A DNA stretch of 64,000 nucleotides from Salinicoccus albus DSM 19776 (GTDB lineage Bacteria > Bacillota > Bacilli > Staphylococcales > Salinicoccaceae), in NCBI RefSeq assembly GCF_000385175.1, contig NZ_ARQJ01000032.1, forward strand, positions 62,001-126,000, read 5' to 3'. Every line of letters starts with the position of its first letter. Within the stretch, counting starts at the first letter, position 1. A program made the position numbers and the translations under genes. Below the pieces are notes generated by a model. It did no database searches, was not told the origin of the DNA, and was given only the letters and a program-made list of their open reading frames with translations. This document shows positions 36,165 to 45,232 of the stretch, one piece after another.

Positions 36165-37138
36165 GATTCCTTTTCCTTCCTGAAAATATCATCCGCTATC
36201 CTGACGCCATGAAATCTGCCGTTTTCAATAAATATCGTATTGGCATCATTACCGGCAGCAATTACGCCCGCGATATACAGACCATTGACATTGGTTTCCA
36301 TTGTCCCGGGATTATGATACGGCGCTGTGCCGAATTCATTTTCATTTAACTCGATACCAAGTGATTGCAAAAACCGGTAATCCGGGCGGTACCCAATCAT
36401 GGCAAATACATGATCATTGACAATTTCAAATGTTTCTCCATTTTTTTCAAGTACAACACTGTCATTTTTGATATCCTTAACATCAGTGCTGAAGTGCATA
36501 TTGATTTTCTCATGTTTGACGAGTGAATCAAATTGGGGCAGCACCCACGGTTTAACACTTTGGGAATATGCATCCTGACGGTATACAACCGTCACGTTGC
36601 TATCAGCTTTTTCAAGTTCGATCGCTGCATCCACACTGGAATTTTTACCGCCGATAATGAGCACATTCTGGTTGAAAAAGGGATGTGCCTCTTTAAAGTA
36701 GTGAGAGACCTTGGCCTTGTGTTCCCCCGGAACGTTCAATGCATTCGGCTGACCGTAATAGCCGGTAGCGATGATCAAATATTTACAGCTGTACCTGCCT
36801 TTTGAAGATTCCAGTATGAATCTGCTGTTTTCCTTTCTGCCTGAGGTGACCTCTTCATAGGTGTTGATGTTGAGATCAAAATGTTTGACGGCTTCCCTGT
36901 AATAGACAAGCGCCTGATTTCGCTTCGGCTTATGGGCTTCGGTGATGAATGGAAAGTCACCAATGGAAAGCTTTTCACTTGATGAGAAAAATGTCTGGTG
37001 TGTCGGATAATTAAATATTGCCTGTGCGATGTTTCCTTTTTCTATAACCAGGTAATCCAGTCCATTTTTTTCAAGTTCTATCGCAGCTGATAAACCGCAT
37101 GGACCGGCACCTACAATAATCGTTTCGATGTGTTTCAT
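36161..37138 (-). CDS. ypdA: Bacillithiol-disulphide reductase YpdA (Bdr)
   Basis: A flavoprotein that uses NADPH to reduce bacillithiol disulphide. The 325-residue product has the FAD site VGAGPCGLSAAIELEKNGL, near 9-27, the NAD(P) site IIGGKNSSVDAAIELEKA near 170, and IAGVIAAGNDANTIFIENGR near 290, typical of YpdA rather than thioredoxin reductase: there is no CxxC pair. It precedes nothing directly but lies 13 nt after ebpS, with which it appears co-transcribed. BshA and BrxB in the same window complete part of the pathway. Confidence 0.93.
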   Translation of the reverse strand: MKHIETIIVGAGPCGLSAAIELEKNGLDYLVIEKGNIAQAIFNYPTHQTFFSSSEKLSIGDFPFITEAHKPKRNQALVYYREAVKHFDLNINTYEEVTSGRKENSRFILESSKGRYSCKYLIIATGYYGQPNALNVPGEHKAKVSHYFKEAHPFFNQNVLIIGGKNSSVDAAIELEKADSNVTVVYRQDAYSQSVKPWVLPQFDSLVKHEKINMHFSTDVKDIKNDSVVLEKNGETFEIVNDHVFAMIGYRPDYRFLQSLGIELNENEFGTAPYHNPGTMETNVNGLYIAGVIAAGNDANTIFIENGRFHGVRIADDIFRKEKES

Positions 37139-37151
37139 TGATAGCACCTTT

Positions 37152-38297
37152 CTACTGTGGTATAACTAATTCCTCGCCGACGGTCAGAGCATCACTGCTG
37201 ATACCACCGTTGGCCTCTCTGATCCTGTCGACATTTTCAGAGGTGCCGCTGCCATAATAGCGGATCGCAATCCTGTATAAATTATCTTCGGCACTCACCA
37301 CATGTGATACGGCATCTCCAGTGCTTTCTCCAGTCTGTTCCTCGGCAGGCTGCTCAGTTGTTTCTTCTTCTGGGGATTCTTGAGTTACCTCTTCAGTACT
37401 TTCTTCCTCAGTACTTTCTTCCTCGGTGTTTTCTTCGTCTGAAGATTCGCTGTCATTGGTGCTGCTGCCGGATTCTTTGTCAGCGATTGCTGATTCTGAA
37501 GCATCCTCCAGTTCATCCTGCTCTTCCTCTGAATATTCAACCTGTACATCCCCGGTGCCTAAATCATTGCCTGAATTTGAATTTCCGGAGTCTTCGCCGC
37601 CGCTGTCCTCACTGCCACTGTCCTCGGGCTGATCTTCATCGGAATGGGATTCAGCGAGTTCACGCTCCATCTCTGCTTTCTGTTCCTGCATATCTTCATC
37701 CACGTTTTCAGAGGTATTTTCTTCTGATGCTGCTTCCTCTGATGTTGATTCTTCATCTCCGCCCCCTGCGATCTGTCCTTCAGTTCCGGTGTCGGACGGC
37801 CAGAAGTTGGATGTGATCATTGCAAAGAGCATGATCGTAATCGGGAGTATGATGATGCCGCCGATGATGATGGGTACAATGTTTTTCTTTTTTCCACCGT
37901 TTGCATCAGTGCTGTCCTGGCTGACTTCAGCTGTATTATCATCATTTGTCTGTCTGTTTCTTATCTCGGACAGCTTTGTTTTTGATACATTCAATTCCTC
38001 TTTCAGACGGTTTCTGTAAGCGGATAGTCTGCCTGCAAAAAAAGCTTTTGCCCTGCCCAGTTTCTCCTTATTCACATAACCCGTCACTCTTTGGCCAATA
38101 TTTTTAAAAGGCGTTGTTTTTTCTTTGTTTTGCTTTTCTTTTTTTTCCTGTTTTGGACGGTGGCGGGCAGCCCGTGTCATGACAGGTTCTTTATCTTCTG
38201 TGGAATTTTCGGATTTATCACTATTATTTTCGTGAGCATCATCTGTCTCTTTTTGAGCACGTTTATGTTCTAAATCTTTGTAAAAATCGTCCTTCAT
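37152..38297 (-). CDS. ebpS: EbpS-like membrane protein with LysM domain and long acidic region
   Basis: A 381-residue single-pass protein. The N-terminal part (about 1-138) is highly charged and mostly cytosolic; a membrane segment lies at about 139-163; then an acidic Ser/Glu/Thr-rich region runs to about 325 and ends in a LysM domain ([18 protein letters not shown]-like; here [20 protein letters not shown]) to the C-terminus. The LysM sequence closely matches S. aureus EbpS as I recall it, although the N-terminal half is quite different. EbpS was described as elastin-binding; a wall-binding role is more likely here. GAGGAG precedes the ATG at 38297. Gene order ebpS-ypdA is staphylococcal. 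Confidence 0.88.
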   Translation of the reverse strand: MKDDFYKDLEHKRAQKETDDAHENNSDKSENSTEDKEPVMTRAARHRPKQEKKEKQNKEKTTPFKNIGQRVTGYVNKEKLGRAKAFFAGRLSAYRNRLKEELNVSKTKLSEIRNRQTNDDNTAEVSQDSTDANGGKKKNIVPIIIGGIIILPITIMLFAMITSNFWPSDTGTEGQIAGGGDEESTSEEAASEENTSENVDEDMQEQKAEMERELAESHSDEDQPEDSGSEDSGGEDSGNSNSGNDLGTGDVQVEYSEEEQDELEDASESAIADKESGSSTNDSESSDEENTEEESTEEESTEEVTQESPEEETTEQPAEEQTGESTGDAVSHVVSAEDNLYRIAIRYYGSGTSENVDRIREANGGISSDALTVGEELVIPQ

Positions 38298-38330
38298 AGA
38301 CATTCTCCTCAAACAGTATGTTATTGATTA

Positions 38331-38359
38331 ATTATATTACGTTTTCATTACAATTTAAA
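38331..38359 (-). promoter_or_regulatory. Probable promoter of ebpS-ypdA
   Basis: TTTAAA, 17 bp, TATAAT on the minus strand, 34 bp before the ebpS start. The -10 is perfect, the -35 poor. Confidence 0.55.
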
Positions 38360-38421
38360 GAGATAACAGACTCAGTATCATTCAGATGGTTGATTATTTC
38401 ATACATATAGATGCATTTCAT

Positions 38422-38450
38422 TGAAATAAATAGCATTTGATCTTAAAATT
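38422..38450 (+). promoter_or_regulatory. Sigma-A promoter of fer
   Basis: TTGAAA, 17 bp, TAAAAT on the plus strand, about 28 bp before the fer start. Both hexamers differ from consensus in one or two positions. Confidence 0.7.
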
Positions 38451-38475
38451 ATATGGAAGTAATTTTGCGAGGTGA

Positions 38476-38733
<258 letters not shown>

Positions 38734-38738
38734 ATTTT

Positions 38739-38765
38739 AAAACCGAGGCTGAATGCCCCGGTTTT
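38739..38765. terminator. Bidirectional terminator between fer and ribU
   Basis: Stem AAAACCGAGGC / GCCCCGGTTTT with one mismatch and a 5-nt loop, flanked by A/T runs. It lies between two convergent genes and its second arm touches the ribU stop codon. Confidence 0.78.
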
Positions 38766-39327
38766 ACTTGTCATAATACAGATTTTTCAGCTTTGGCAGC
38801 AGTTTAATATAAATCAGATATGCCACCAGTGATACTATAATACCTTTTACAATATTGAACGGAATAATGCCTGCAGTGACCACTGTCCTGATATTGGCAA
38901 TCAAATCGGTATGGTCGATGATCAAACCGTACATTGGCAGCAGTATAAAGTAATTCAGCACTGCCATCATCAATGTCAGCGACAGTGTGCCTGCTGCGAA
39001 ACCAATCAGTAATGATTTTCGGCTCTGGTATTTCATATAGACGAAATATATCGGCAGAAGCAGTGCGAAAGCTGCAAGCATATTTGCCAGCGGACCGACG
39101 GGCTCACTAGCCATCAGCAGTCCGAACAGGACAATTTTCAAAATGATGACCAGTGAACCTGCAGCACCTCCGAGCAGCATGAATCCTATAAATGCCGGTA
39201 TATCAGATAGATCCACTGTCAAAAAAGGCGGCAGAAATGGAAGCGGAAACTGAATAAGCATAAGAATGAAAGACAGTGCGCCGAGGATGCTTATGATGAT
39301 CAGCCGTGTTAACTTATTTTGTTTCAT
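38764..39327 (-). CDS. ribU: Riboflavin ECF transporter substrate-binding protein RibU
   Basis: The S component that binds riboflavin and works with the shared EcfAA'T module. The 187-residue protein has six membrane helices, with the family motifs near MLIQFPLPFLPPFLTVDLSDIP (about 25-46; shown in parts), LFGLLMASEPVGPLANMLAA, and LPMYGLI. The ATG at 39327 is preferred over one at 39336 that lies in the GGATGA overlap with resE. No FMN riboswitch can be placed, as the gene follows directly on the resE stop. That puts ribU in the resDE transcript. Confidence 0.9.
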   Translation of the reverse strand: MKQNKLTRLIIISILGALSFILMLIQFPLPFLPPFLTVDLSDIPAFIGFMLLGGAAGSLVIILKIVLFGLLMASEPVGPLANMLAAFALLLPIYFVYMKYQSRKSLLIGFAAGTLSLTLMMAVLNYFILLPMYGLIIDHTDLIANIRTVVTAGIIPFNIVKGIIVSLVAYLIYIKLLPKLKNLYYDK

Positions 39328-39332
39328 AATTC

Positions 39333-41030
39333 TCATCCCTCTGCATTTGATTTGGGCAGTATGACACGGAATGTCGTTCCTTCGCCGTACTCGCTTTCAA
39401 GTTCGATTGTGCCATTATGTCTGTGAATGATGCTTCGTACAATATAAAGACCGAGGCCGGTGCCGTGTTTACCGCGTGTCCTTGATTCATCCACTTTATA
39501 GAACCTCTCAAACACTCTCTCCCGGTGCTCCGGCATAATACCGGTCCCGGTATCCGAGATTTCAATCACTTTGAAGTGACCGCTGTCTCTTGCCAGAATG
39601 CTGATACGGTCTCCTTCTGAAGTATAGCGAATCGCATTATCCACAAGGTTTGTCAGTACCTGATCCAATTTATCATAATCGAAGTCAAAGACCGGGTCAA
39701 TGCCTCCGATATCCACTAAGAAATCAATATCGTTATCATCCATTTCCTTTCTGAGTCTTGATTTCAGCTTATCCAAAAGCACACCGAGGTCATTTTCCCC
39801 AATATTGAAAAAGTCTGACCTGCTGTCCATTCTGGCTATGGTAATCAATTCGTTGACCATCGTATTCATACGATCGGACTCATCTTTAATGATACCTGCC
39901 ATTTCTCTGACTTCTTTTGGATCTGTCACGATTTCATCCTGAAGCGCTTCAGAGTACCCGCTCAGCATGACCATCGGTGTCTTAAGTTCGTGGGACACAT
40001 TGGCGATAAATTCTGAACGCATTTTTTCTGTATTTACTTCCTGCGTAATGTCACGTATCAGTAATATTACACCAAAGTGTTCACTGTCCTTTTCGACAGG
40101 CGTATAAGCAAACTGCAGATGCCGGTCATTGATCTCTACCCGTTCTACGGCAGAAGCTTTTGTTTCTGCGACATCTTTTATATCTTTGTTCAGAGTATCA
40201 AATTTATCTTTTTCATTTTGGGCGGAATCGTAAAGGAGATTACCTTTTCTGTTACTGTAGATCAGACTGGCATCGCTGTCGAAGTACAGGACCCCTTCAT
40301 TCATCGAAGTGAAAATCTGTTCCCTCAGATTCCTTTCATGGACAATCTGATTGATATTATTTTGTATGTCATTGTTCATTTTATTGAAGGCGAGCGTCAG
40401 CTCACCGATTTCGTCCCTGTTTTTCACTTCCAGGGTATTATAGTCTCCTCGGGCAGTTTTAAAGGCAGAGTCTTTCAGCCGGATCAAAGGTCTGGTTATT
40501 CTGCTGATGAGAAAGAAAGCAAATGATGTGGTAATCAGGAACAGGACCAATGCGCTGCCGACAATAATCATAGTGACTGCAGCCATGGACTCATTGATAT
40601 CTTCCAAATCACTGTACTTAATGACTGCAGCATCACTGGCGAAATAATCGCTCAGATCGGATACTTTAGCCATATAGCTATGGTCGTTAATATTATCCAG
40701 AATATAGGTATTTCCTTCACTGCCGCTGTCCATCACCCGTTGGAAAACTGCCCTGTCAGTTGCAGACTGCCGGGAGAGCATCTGTCCGTCATAGTAGACG
40801 ATCAGATTTTCTTCCCGCAGCAGACTGGTATTCAAATCCTCAATATCATGTTCTGCCAGTATGTTTTCTTCGGCTCTTGTTATTTCTTCCTCAAGCAGTG
40901 TCTCTGTTGAATTCAACATATAATTTCTGAAGTATAAACTTAGAATTACAGATAATATAATTAAAACTGTAGTCACTATCAATATGATAGTCAACCACAG
41001 TTTCATCACCACACTGTTTAACTTCTTCAT
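39333..41030 (-). CDS. resE: Sensor histidine kinase ResE/SrrB
   Basis: A 565-residue membrane sensor: helix at about 9-33, extracytoplasmic region 34-150, helix at 151-176, HAMP (177-230), PAS (about 235-330), then HisKA with the phosphoacceptor His347 in NVSHELKTP and an ATPase domain with DNAIRYTS, DTGTGIMP and GTGLGLYIV. The pair ResDE/SrrAB responds to reduced respiration and nitric oxide and controls aerobic and anaerobic respiratory genes. It overlaps resD by one base (ATG/TGA type) and is followed by ribU. Confidence 0.93.
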   Translation of the reverse strand: MKKLNSVVMKLWLTIILIVTTVLIILSVILSLYFRNYMLNSTETLLEEEITRAEENILAEHDIEDLNTSLLREENLIVYYDGQMLSRQSATDRAVFQRVMDSGSEGNTYILDNINDHSYMAKVSDLSDYFASDAAVIKYSDLEDINESMAAVTMIIVGSALVLFLITTSFAFFLISRITRPLIRLKDSAFKTARGDYNTLEVKNRDEIGELTLAFNKMNNDIQNNINQIVHERNLREQIFTSMNEGVLYFDSDASLIYSNRKGNLLYDSAQNEKDKFDTLNKDIKDVAETKASAVERVEINDRHLQFAYTPVEKDSEHFGVILLIRDITQEVNTEKMRSEFIANVSHELKTPMVMLSGYSEALQDEIVTDPKEVREMAGIIKDESDRMNTMVNELITIARMDSRSDFFNIGENDLGVLLDKLKSRLRKEMDDNDIDFLVDIGGIDPVFDFDYDKLDQVLTNLVDNAIRYTSEGDRISILARDSGHFKVIEISDTGTGIMPEHRERVFERFYKVDESRTRGKHGTGLGLYIVRSIIHRHNGTIELESEYGEGTTFRVILPKSNAEG

Positions 41031-41737
41031 TATTCATTAACCTCAAATTTATAACCGATGCCCCATACAGTATGAATCATTTCACTGGCCTCCGGAGAGA
41101 CTTTGTAGAGTTTTTCCCTGAGCCTTTTGACATGGGTATCCACTGTCCTTAGGTCACCGTAGAAGTCATAGTGCCAAACCTCCTTGAGCAGCACTTCCCG
41201 ATCGAAGACTTTGTCAGGACTTTTTGCTAAAAAGAGCAGCAGTTCGTATTCTTTCGGCGTGAGATTCACTTTGACCTCATTGGCAAGTACCCTATGGGCA
41301 TCATTGTCAATGACAAGATGGTCATAGGCGATGACATCTTTCGCTGTAGCATCGGCTTCTATGAATGCAGTTTCCGATGACCGTTTTAAAATGGCCTTTA
41401 CCCTGAGGACGACTTCCCGTGGTGAAAATGGTTTGACGATGTAATCATCTGCGCCAACTTCGAAACCTTCCACACGGTTGTTCTCCTCTCCTTTTGCAGT
41501 GAGCATGATGATTGGTGTGGACTTTTGCTTCCTCAGTTGTTTGGCAACTTCAATCCCGTCCACTTTCGGCATCATAAGGTCGAGCAGGATACAGTGGAAA
41601 TCCTGCCCCATGGCCAAATCAAGCGCCTCCTGTCCATCAGCGGCCTCAACAGTTTCATAGCCTTCCCGTACCAAATACATATTTAATAATTTTCTAATGC
41701 GTTCTTCGTCATCAACGATGAGTATCTTTTCAGCCAT
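41030..41737 (-). CDS. resD: Response regulator ResD/SrrA (OmpR family)
   Basis: A 235-residue regulator. The receiver has the acidic pocket VDDEER (near 8-13), phosphoacceptor Asp53 in LLDLMMP and Lys in VKPF near 103; the C-terminal winged helix (about 135-235) has LTPKEYELLLFLAKSPDKVF and TVDTHVKRLREKL. Homologues regulate cytochrome biogenesis, terminal oxidase and fermentation genes. It begins 19 nt after resC. Operon order resABCDE is that of Bacillus, and the pair is SrrAB in staphylococci. Confidence 0.95.
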   Translation of the reverse strand: MAEKILIVDDEERIRKLLNMYLVREGYETVEAADGQEALDLAMGQDFHCILLDLMMPKVDGIEVAKQLRKQKSTPIIMLTAKGEENNRVEGFEVGADDYIVKPFSPREVVLRVKAILKRSSETAFIEADATAKDVIAYDHLVIDNDAHRVLANEVKVNLTPKEYELLLFLAKSPDKVFDREVLLKEVWHYDFYGDLRTVDTHVKRLREKLYKVSPEASEMIHTVWGIGYKFEVNE

Positions 41738-41755
41738 ACAAACCCTCTTTCCTTA

Positions 41756-42955
41756 TTATGCGTAAGAATGCAGGCCCGAGACCAGCAGGTTTATTGCGAT
41801 GAGGTTGAAAAGGATGAGAAGGAATCCGATGATCGCCAGCCATGCTGACTTTTCACCTTCATAACCTCTGTTCAATCTCAGGTGCAGGAATATTGTGTAG
41901 AACATAAAGGTGATGAAAGCCCAGGTTTCCTTCGGATCCCAACCCCAGAACCTGCTCCATGCAATCTGTGCCCAGATCGCTGCAAAGAATATGCCGCCCA
42001 GCGCGAACAAGGGGAACCCGATAATCACCGAACGATAGCCAATTTCATCCATCAGATTAAGGTCTGCCCGATCGGTCCATGGTTTAATCAGAGCGGTAAT
42101 TCGTTTTCTGATTGCCAGTCTGATGATGCCATAAAGTACAAGACCGGCCAGGACTGCCCAGATGACAGTGTTCAGGCTTTGTGAGTTGATGATTGGGGGC
42201 AGGTTGATGCCACTGTGGAAATGATCTGCTTCCTCATAGTTATTATCACCGACGTTCTCCACAGGTATCGCATCTTCATAGTTTACCAGACTCGGCAGAT
42301 GATATTCAGCTATTTGTGTCTGCCCCTGTTTATCCGTGTAATAAAAATCGTCCTGGTAGCCTATGATAGATTGCATGAGAATGGTCGTCCCAATATAGGC
42401 GATCACGATAATGATTAGAGCCATAATGGATTCCAGAAATCTTGCGCGCCAGGATTTTTCATCTGACGGTACGGATTTTAAGAGATAGATCAAGCCGGCT
42501 ACCGCACTCATGGAAAGTATACCATATGACAATGTGACTGTAATAACATGTATCGCCAGCCAATTACTCTGCAATGCTGGAATCAGCGGTTCCACTTCCC
42601 TTGAAAACATACTGCCATAAGCCATCAGCAGCATGGCAACCGGCAGAGCAAAAAGCCCAAAGAGCTGAGTTTTGAAATAAAAGTACGTAATCAGGAAACC
42701 GGCAATCATCATGATTGCAAACATTGTAATGAACTCATACATGTTTGATACCGGTGCATGTCCTTGTGCTATCCATCTTAGTATAAAGTAGGAGAGCGAC
42801 AAAATAAAACCAATTATTACCATAACTATTGATATTTGGCCGGGTTTTTTCGATTTCGACTTAATACTTGTTGCAAGCGGCACCATGGCAACAAGATATA
42901 TGATAAACGCTGCAAACAGCAAACTGCTGCTAAGTGTCACGAGTTGGGATTCCAT
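41756..42955 (-). CDS. resC: Cytochrome c biogenesis protein ResC/CcsA
   Basis: A 399-residue membrane protein with about eight to ten helices, forming with ResB the System II haem exporter and cytochrome c synthetase. The WWD-like haem motif is FWGWDPKETWAFITF at about residues 336-350, with histidines elsewhere in the core (near 125 and near the C-terminus HLRLNRG). The ATG at 42955 lies 7 nt after AAGGAG; a frame from 42991 would overlap resB and lacks a site. It starts 4 nt after resB. Confidence 0.93.
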   Translation of the reverse strand: MESQLVTLSSSLLFAAFIIYLVAMVPLATSIKSKSKKPGQISIVMVIIGFILSLSYFILRWIAQGHAPVSNMYEFITMFAIMMIAGFLITYFYFKTQLFGLFALPVAMLLMAYGSMFSREVEPLIPALQSNWLAIHVITVTLSYGILSMSAVAGLIYLLKSVPSDEKSWRARFLESIMALIIIVIAYIGTTILMQSIIGYQDDFYYTDKQGQTQIAEYHLPSLVNYEDAIPVENVGDNNYEEADHFHSGINLPPIINSQSLNTVIWAVLAGLVLYGIIRLAIRKRITALIKPWTDRADLNLMDEIGYRSVIIGFPLFALGGIFFAAIWAQIAWSRFWGWDPKETWAFITFMFYTIFLHLRLNRGYEGEKSAWLAIIGFLLILFNLIAINLLVSGLHSYA

Positions 42956-42959
42956 ATTA

Positions 42960-44594
42960 TTACTCCTTCTCTTTACCGTTATGTTCGTCATCTAATCTGT
43001 CTGATACCGGCTCAGATCCAATTGAGTCCAATACCTGATTCAATTCTTTCTTCATGCCAAAATAGTTCTTGTTGGTATGAGCCCCAAGGGTGAATCCGTC
43101 CTCCGCACTGATCCATATACGCCTGTGATTAACATATGAGCCGGTGAACAGCCCGATGAGGAAAATGATAAAACCGCTTGCGATAAACGGCACCGTCAAG
43201 TCCTTCTTAAGTGTGAGCACGCTGGCGATATGTTCCTCGGATTCAACAAACCGAATGTTGTAATCGTTATTTTCCGTAATGTCTGTACTGTTCATTACTT
43301 GCAGAAGGCTTAGCTCACTATCTTCACCATCGTTTGTTTCAAAAACGAATGCCGGATCGTTCGGTACAGGGGTTTCGGAAACCAGGCTGCCATTTTCATC
43401 AATTTCCAAAAAGTCCGGGGCATAGGCCCTCATATTAATTTCTATATCCTCATTAATCTGGTAGCTTTCTTCAGGGTTATCCAAATTGACTGTGAAGTTT
43501 TCCCCGAGCGTATTTCCATCACTATCCTCAAGCCTGAATGTCAGTGATTTCAACTGTGTATTATCGTAGCTGGACTGGTAAAGCTCATAAGAACCGAAAC
43601 GGTAAGGATGATTGACCTGTATACTGTGCTGGTCGACTTCTTCCAATTCCGGCTCTGCACCGACAATATCCGCGCTGCTATTCTCATAAACGGTAATATC
43701 TGTCTGGAAATTGCTGACTACCATATTTCTCTGATTCAATGATTCATCGAATACTTCTTTTGCATCTTCATTATAAGTATCGAGCGTGAAATTATTATTT
43801 TCAACATAATATTCACCGTCAGTTGCCGGCAGCGCTTCTTGCTCGCCTTCGTTGACGTAGACAATTTCATCGACATACATGCCGGGGAAAAATCTCAGCA
43901 TACTTCCAAACAGGAGAATGATCAGTCCGACATGGTTGATATAGGGTCCGTATCTTGACAATTTCCCTTTTTCGAGGAAATAATTATCCCCGTCTTTACG
44001 TACTTTATATCTTTTATCTGATAACCCTTCGACAATTTTTTCAGTATCCGCTGTGTGATCTGTCTGCTTGTGAAGACGCTGCCTTCTATAGAATGATTCG
44101 TGTTTCTTCACCCGCTGTTTGTGCAGTGATTTGAACAACGGTACGCCCCTGTCGATACTTGCAGCAATGATGGACAGGGCAAGCATACCGTTCAGAAGTA
44201 CGAACCACCAGGATGAATAAAGATTGTGGAAACCGAGGGTGTAGTACAGATAACCTAAAGTACCATATGTATCACTGTAATATTCAGCGGGGTCGGCACC
44301 TATCGGGATAAAATATTCCTGCGGAAAGATTGTTCCGATAGCAGCAGCGATTGCAATTAGTAAGATAATGGAGATGCCGATTTTAACGGAAGTGAAAAAG
44401 ATCCAAATCTTGTCAAAAATACTCTTTTGTCTCACTTTTGACCTTACCGCACTGCCGTCATACCTCATGACATCCTTTATTTTCTTTTTATCGTAATCGC
44501 TGTTGATCATTTTTCCGCAGGACTGGCACAATTGTGTGCCCGGCGGATTGACATGACCGCAGGATTCGCATTTGATTTCTTTTAATTCCATCAT
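42960..44594 (-). CDS. resB: Cytochrome c biogenesis protein ResB
   Basis: A 544-residue membrane protein that partners ResC. The N-terminus carries a CxxC zinc-ribbon-like motif (CESCGH then CQSCGK at about residues 9-27), which is also seen in Bacillus ResB. Helices lie near 65-90, 118-140 and 215-235, then a large extracytoplasmic domain and a last helix near 485-505. It lies 9 nt after resA and 4 nt before resC. Adjacent ATGs make the start uncertain by one residue. Confidence 0.93.
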   Translation of the reverse strand: MMELKEIKCESCGHVNPPGTQLCQSCGKMINSDYDKKKIKDVMRYDGSAVRSKVRQKSIFDKIWIFFTSVKIGISIILLIAIAAAIGTIFPQEYFIPIGADPAEYYSDTYGTLGYLYYTLGFHNLYSSWWFVLLNGMLALSIIAASIDRGVPLFKSLHKQRVKKHESFYRRQRLHKQTDHTADTEKIVEGLSDKRYKVRKDGDNYFLEKGKLSRYGPYINHVGLIILLFGSMLRFFPGMYVDEIVYVNEGEQEALPATDGEYYVENNNFTLDTYNEDAKEVFDESLNQRNMVVSNFQTDITVYENSSADIVGAEPELEEVDQHSIQVNHPYRFGSYELYQSSYDNTQLKSLTFRLEDSDGNTLGENFTVNLDNPEESYQINEDIEINMRAYAPDFLEIDENGSLVSETPVPNDPAFVFETNDGEDSELSLLQVMNSTDITENNDYNIRFVESEEHIASVLTLKKDLTVPFIASGFIIFLIGLFTGSYVNHRRIWISAEDGFTLGAHTNKNYFGMKKELNQVLDSIGSEPVSDRLDDEHNGKEKE

Positions 44595-44603
44595 TCACTC
44601 ATC

Positions 44604-45140
44604 CTATCCAGTGGCATCATTTATAAATGCCAAGATGTCATCTTGTGTGAGCTGATATTCCTGCTTTCTGACAACCTTGCCTTCTTTGTCAATTGCAATG
44701 GTTGTCGGCAGAGGACCGATGTTGTATGCTTCGGTCACACTTCTGGAGCTATCCAGTGCAATCGGGAATTCAAGATTAGCATCGAGTCCGGCAATGAACT
44801 GTTGAATCTGCTGTTCATTTTCAGCAACGTTGACTGCCACGATCTCATAGTTATCGTTGTAATCGTTAGTATATATTTGGTTCATATCGGGCATTTCCTC
44901 ACGACAGGGTTCACACCACGTCCCCCAGAAGTTCAATATGACACCTTTGTTGTCATTTGTCAGATCCGACAGTCTGAAGTCTTCACCGTCCAATGTCTTC
45001 AGCTGGAAATCCACAGCATCATCACCGACAGCGACTGTTTTATTGTCAGAAGTAAGATTAAACCAGAGTGTTATCCCTATAAGGACTGTGATTGTCAGGA
45101 TGATACTGATCCTCAGGAAATTACGGGTCTTTTTCTGCAT
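44604..45140 (-). CDS. resA: Thiol-disulphide oxidoreductase ResA
   Basis: A 178-residue membrane-anchored thioredoxin-like protein facing outward. The anchor is at about 10-28, and the active site is WCEPC (Cys76 and Cys79) with the conserved Glu and cis-Pro in LPTTIAID. ResA keeps the two cysteines of apocytochrome CxxCH reduced before haem attachment, so QcrC is one likely substrate. It is the first of resABC after a promoter with a tandem TGTCAT element. GGTGAG precedes the ATG. Confidence 0.95.
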   Translation of the reverse strand: MQKKTRNFLRISIILTITVLIGITLWFNLTSDNKTVAVGDDAVDFQLKTLDGEDFRLSDLTNDNKGVILNFWGTWCEPCREEMPDMNQIYTNDYNDNYEIVAVNVAENEQQIQQFIAGLDANLEFPIALDSSRSVTEAYNIGPLPTTIAIDKEGKVVRKQEYQLTQDDILAFINDATG

Positions 45141-45175
45141 TTTCTCACCTACCTGTGCATATGATCATGAATGTC

Positions 45176-45220
45176 ATTATACCATTTTATAAAAGGGTCC
45201 TGTATGACAGTATTATGACA
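45176..45220 (-). promoter_or_regulatory. resA promoter with tandem TGTCAT repeats
   Basis: On the minus strand a perfect TATAAT (45176-45181) has only a poor -35 (TACAGG, 17 bp away). Directly upstream and overlapping it are two TGTCAT boxes at 45204-45209 and 45215-45220, 11 bp apart, one helical turn. This looks like a promoter that needs an activator bound in tandem; ResD is the natural candidate. Confidence 0.5.
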
Positions 45221-45232
45221 ATTGGCGCCATT

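Noticed and set aside
38764-39340. FMN riboswitch for ribU
   Set aside because: There is no leader; the gene overlaps the resE end and the RFN element motifs are absent.
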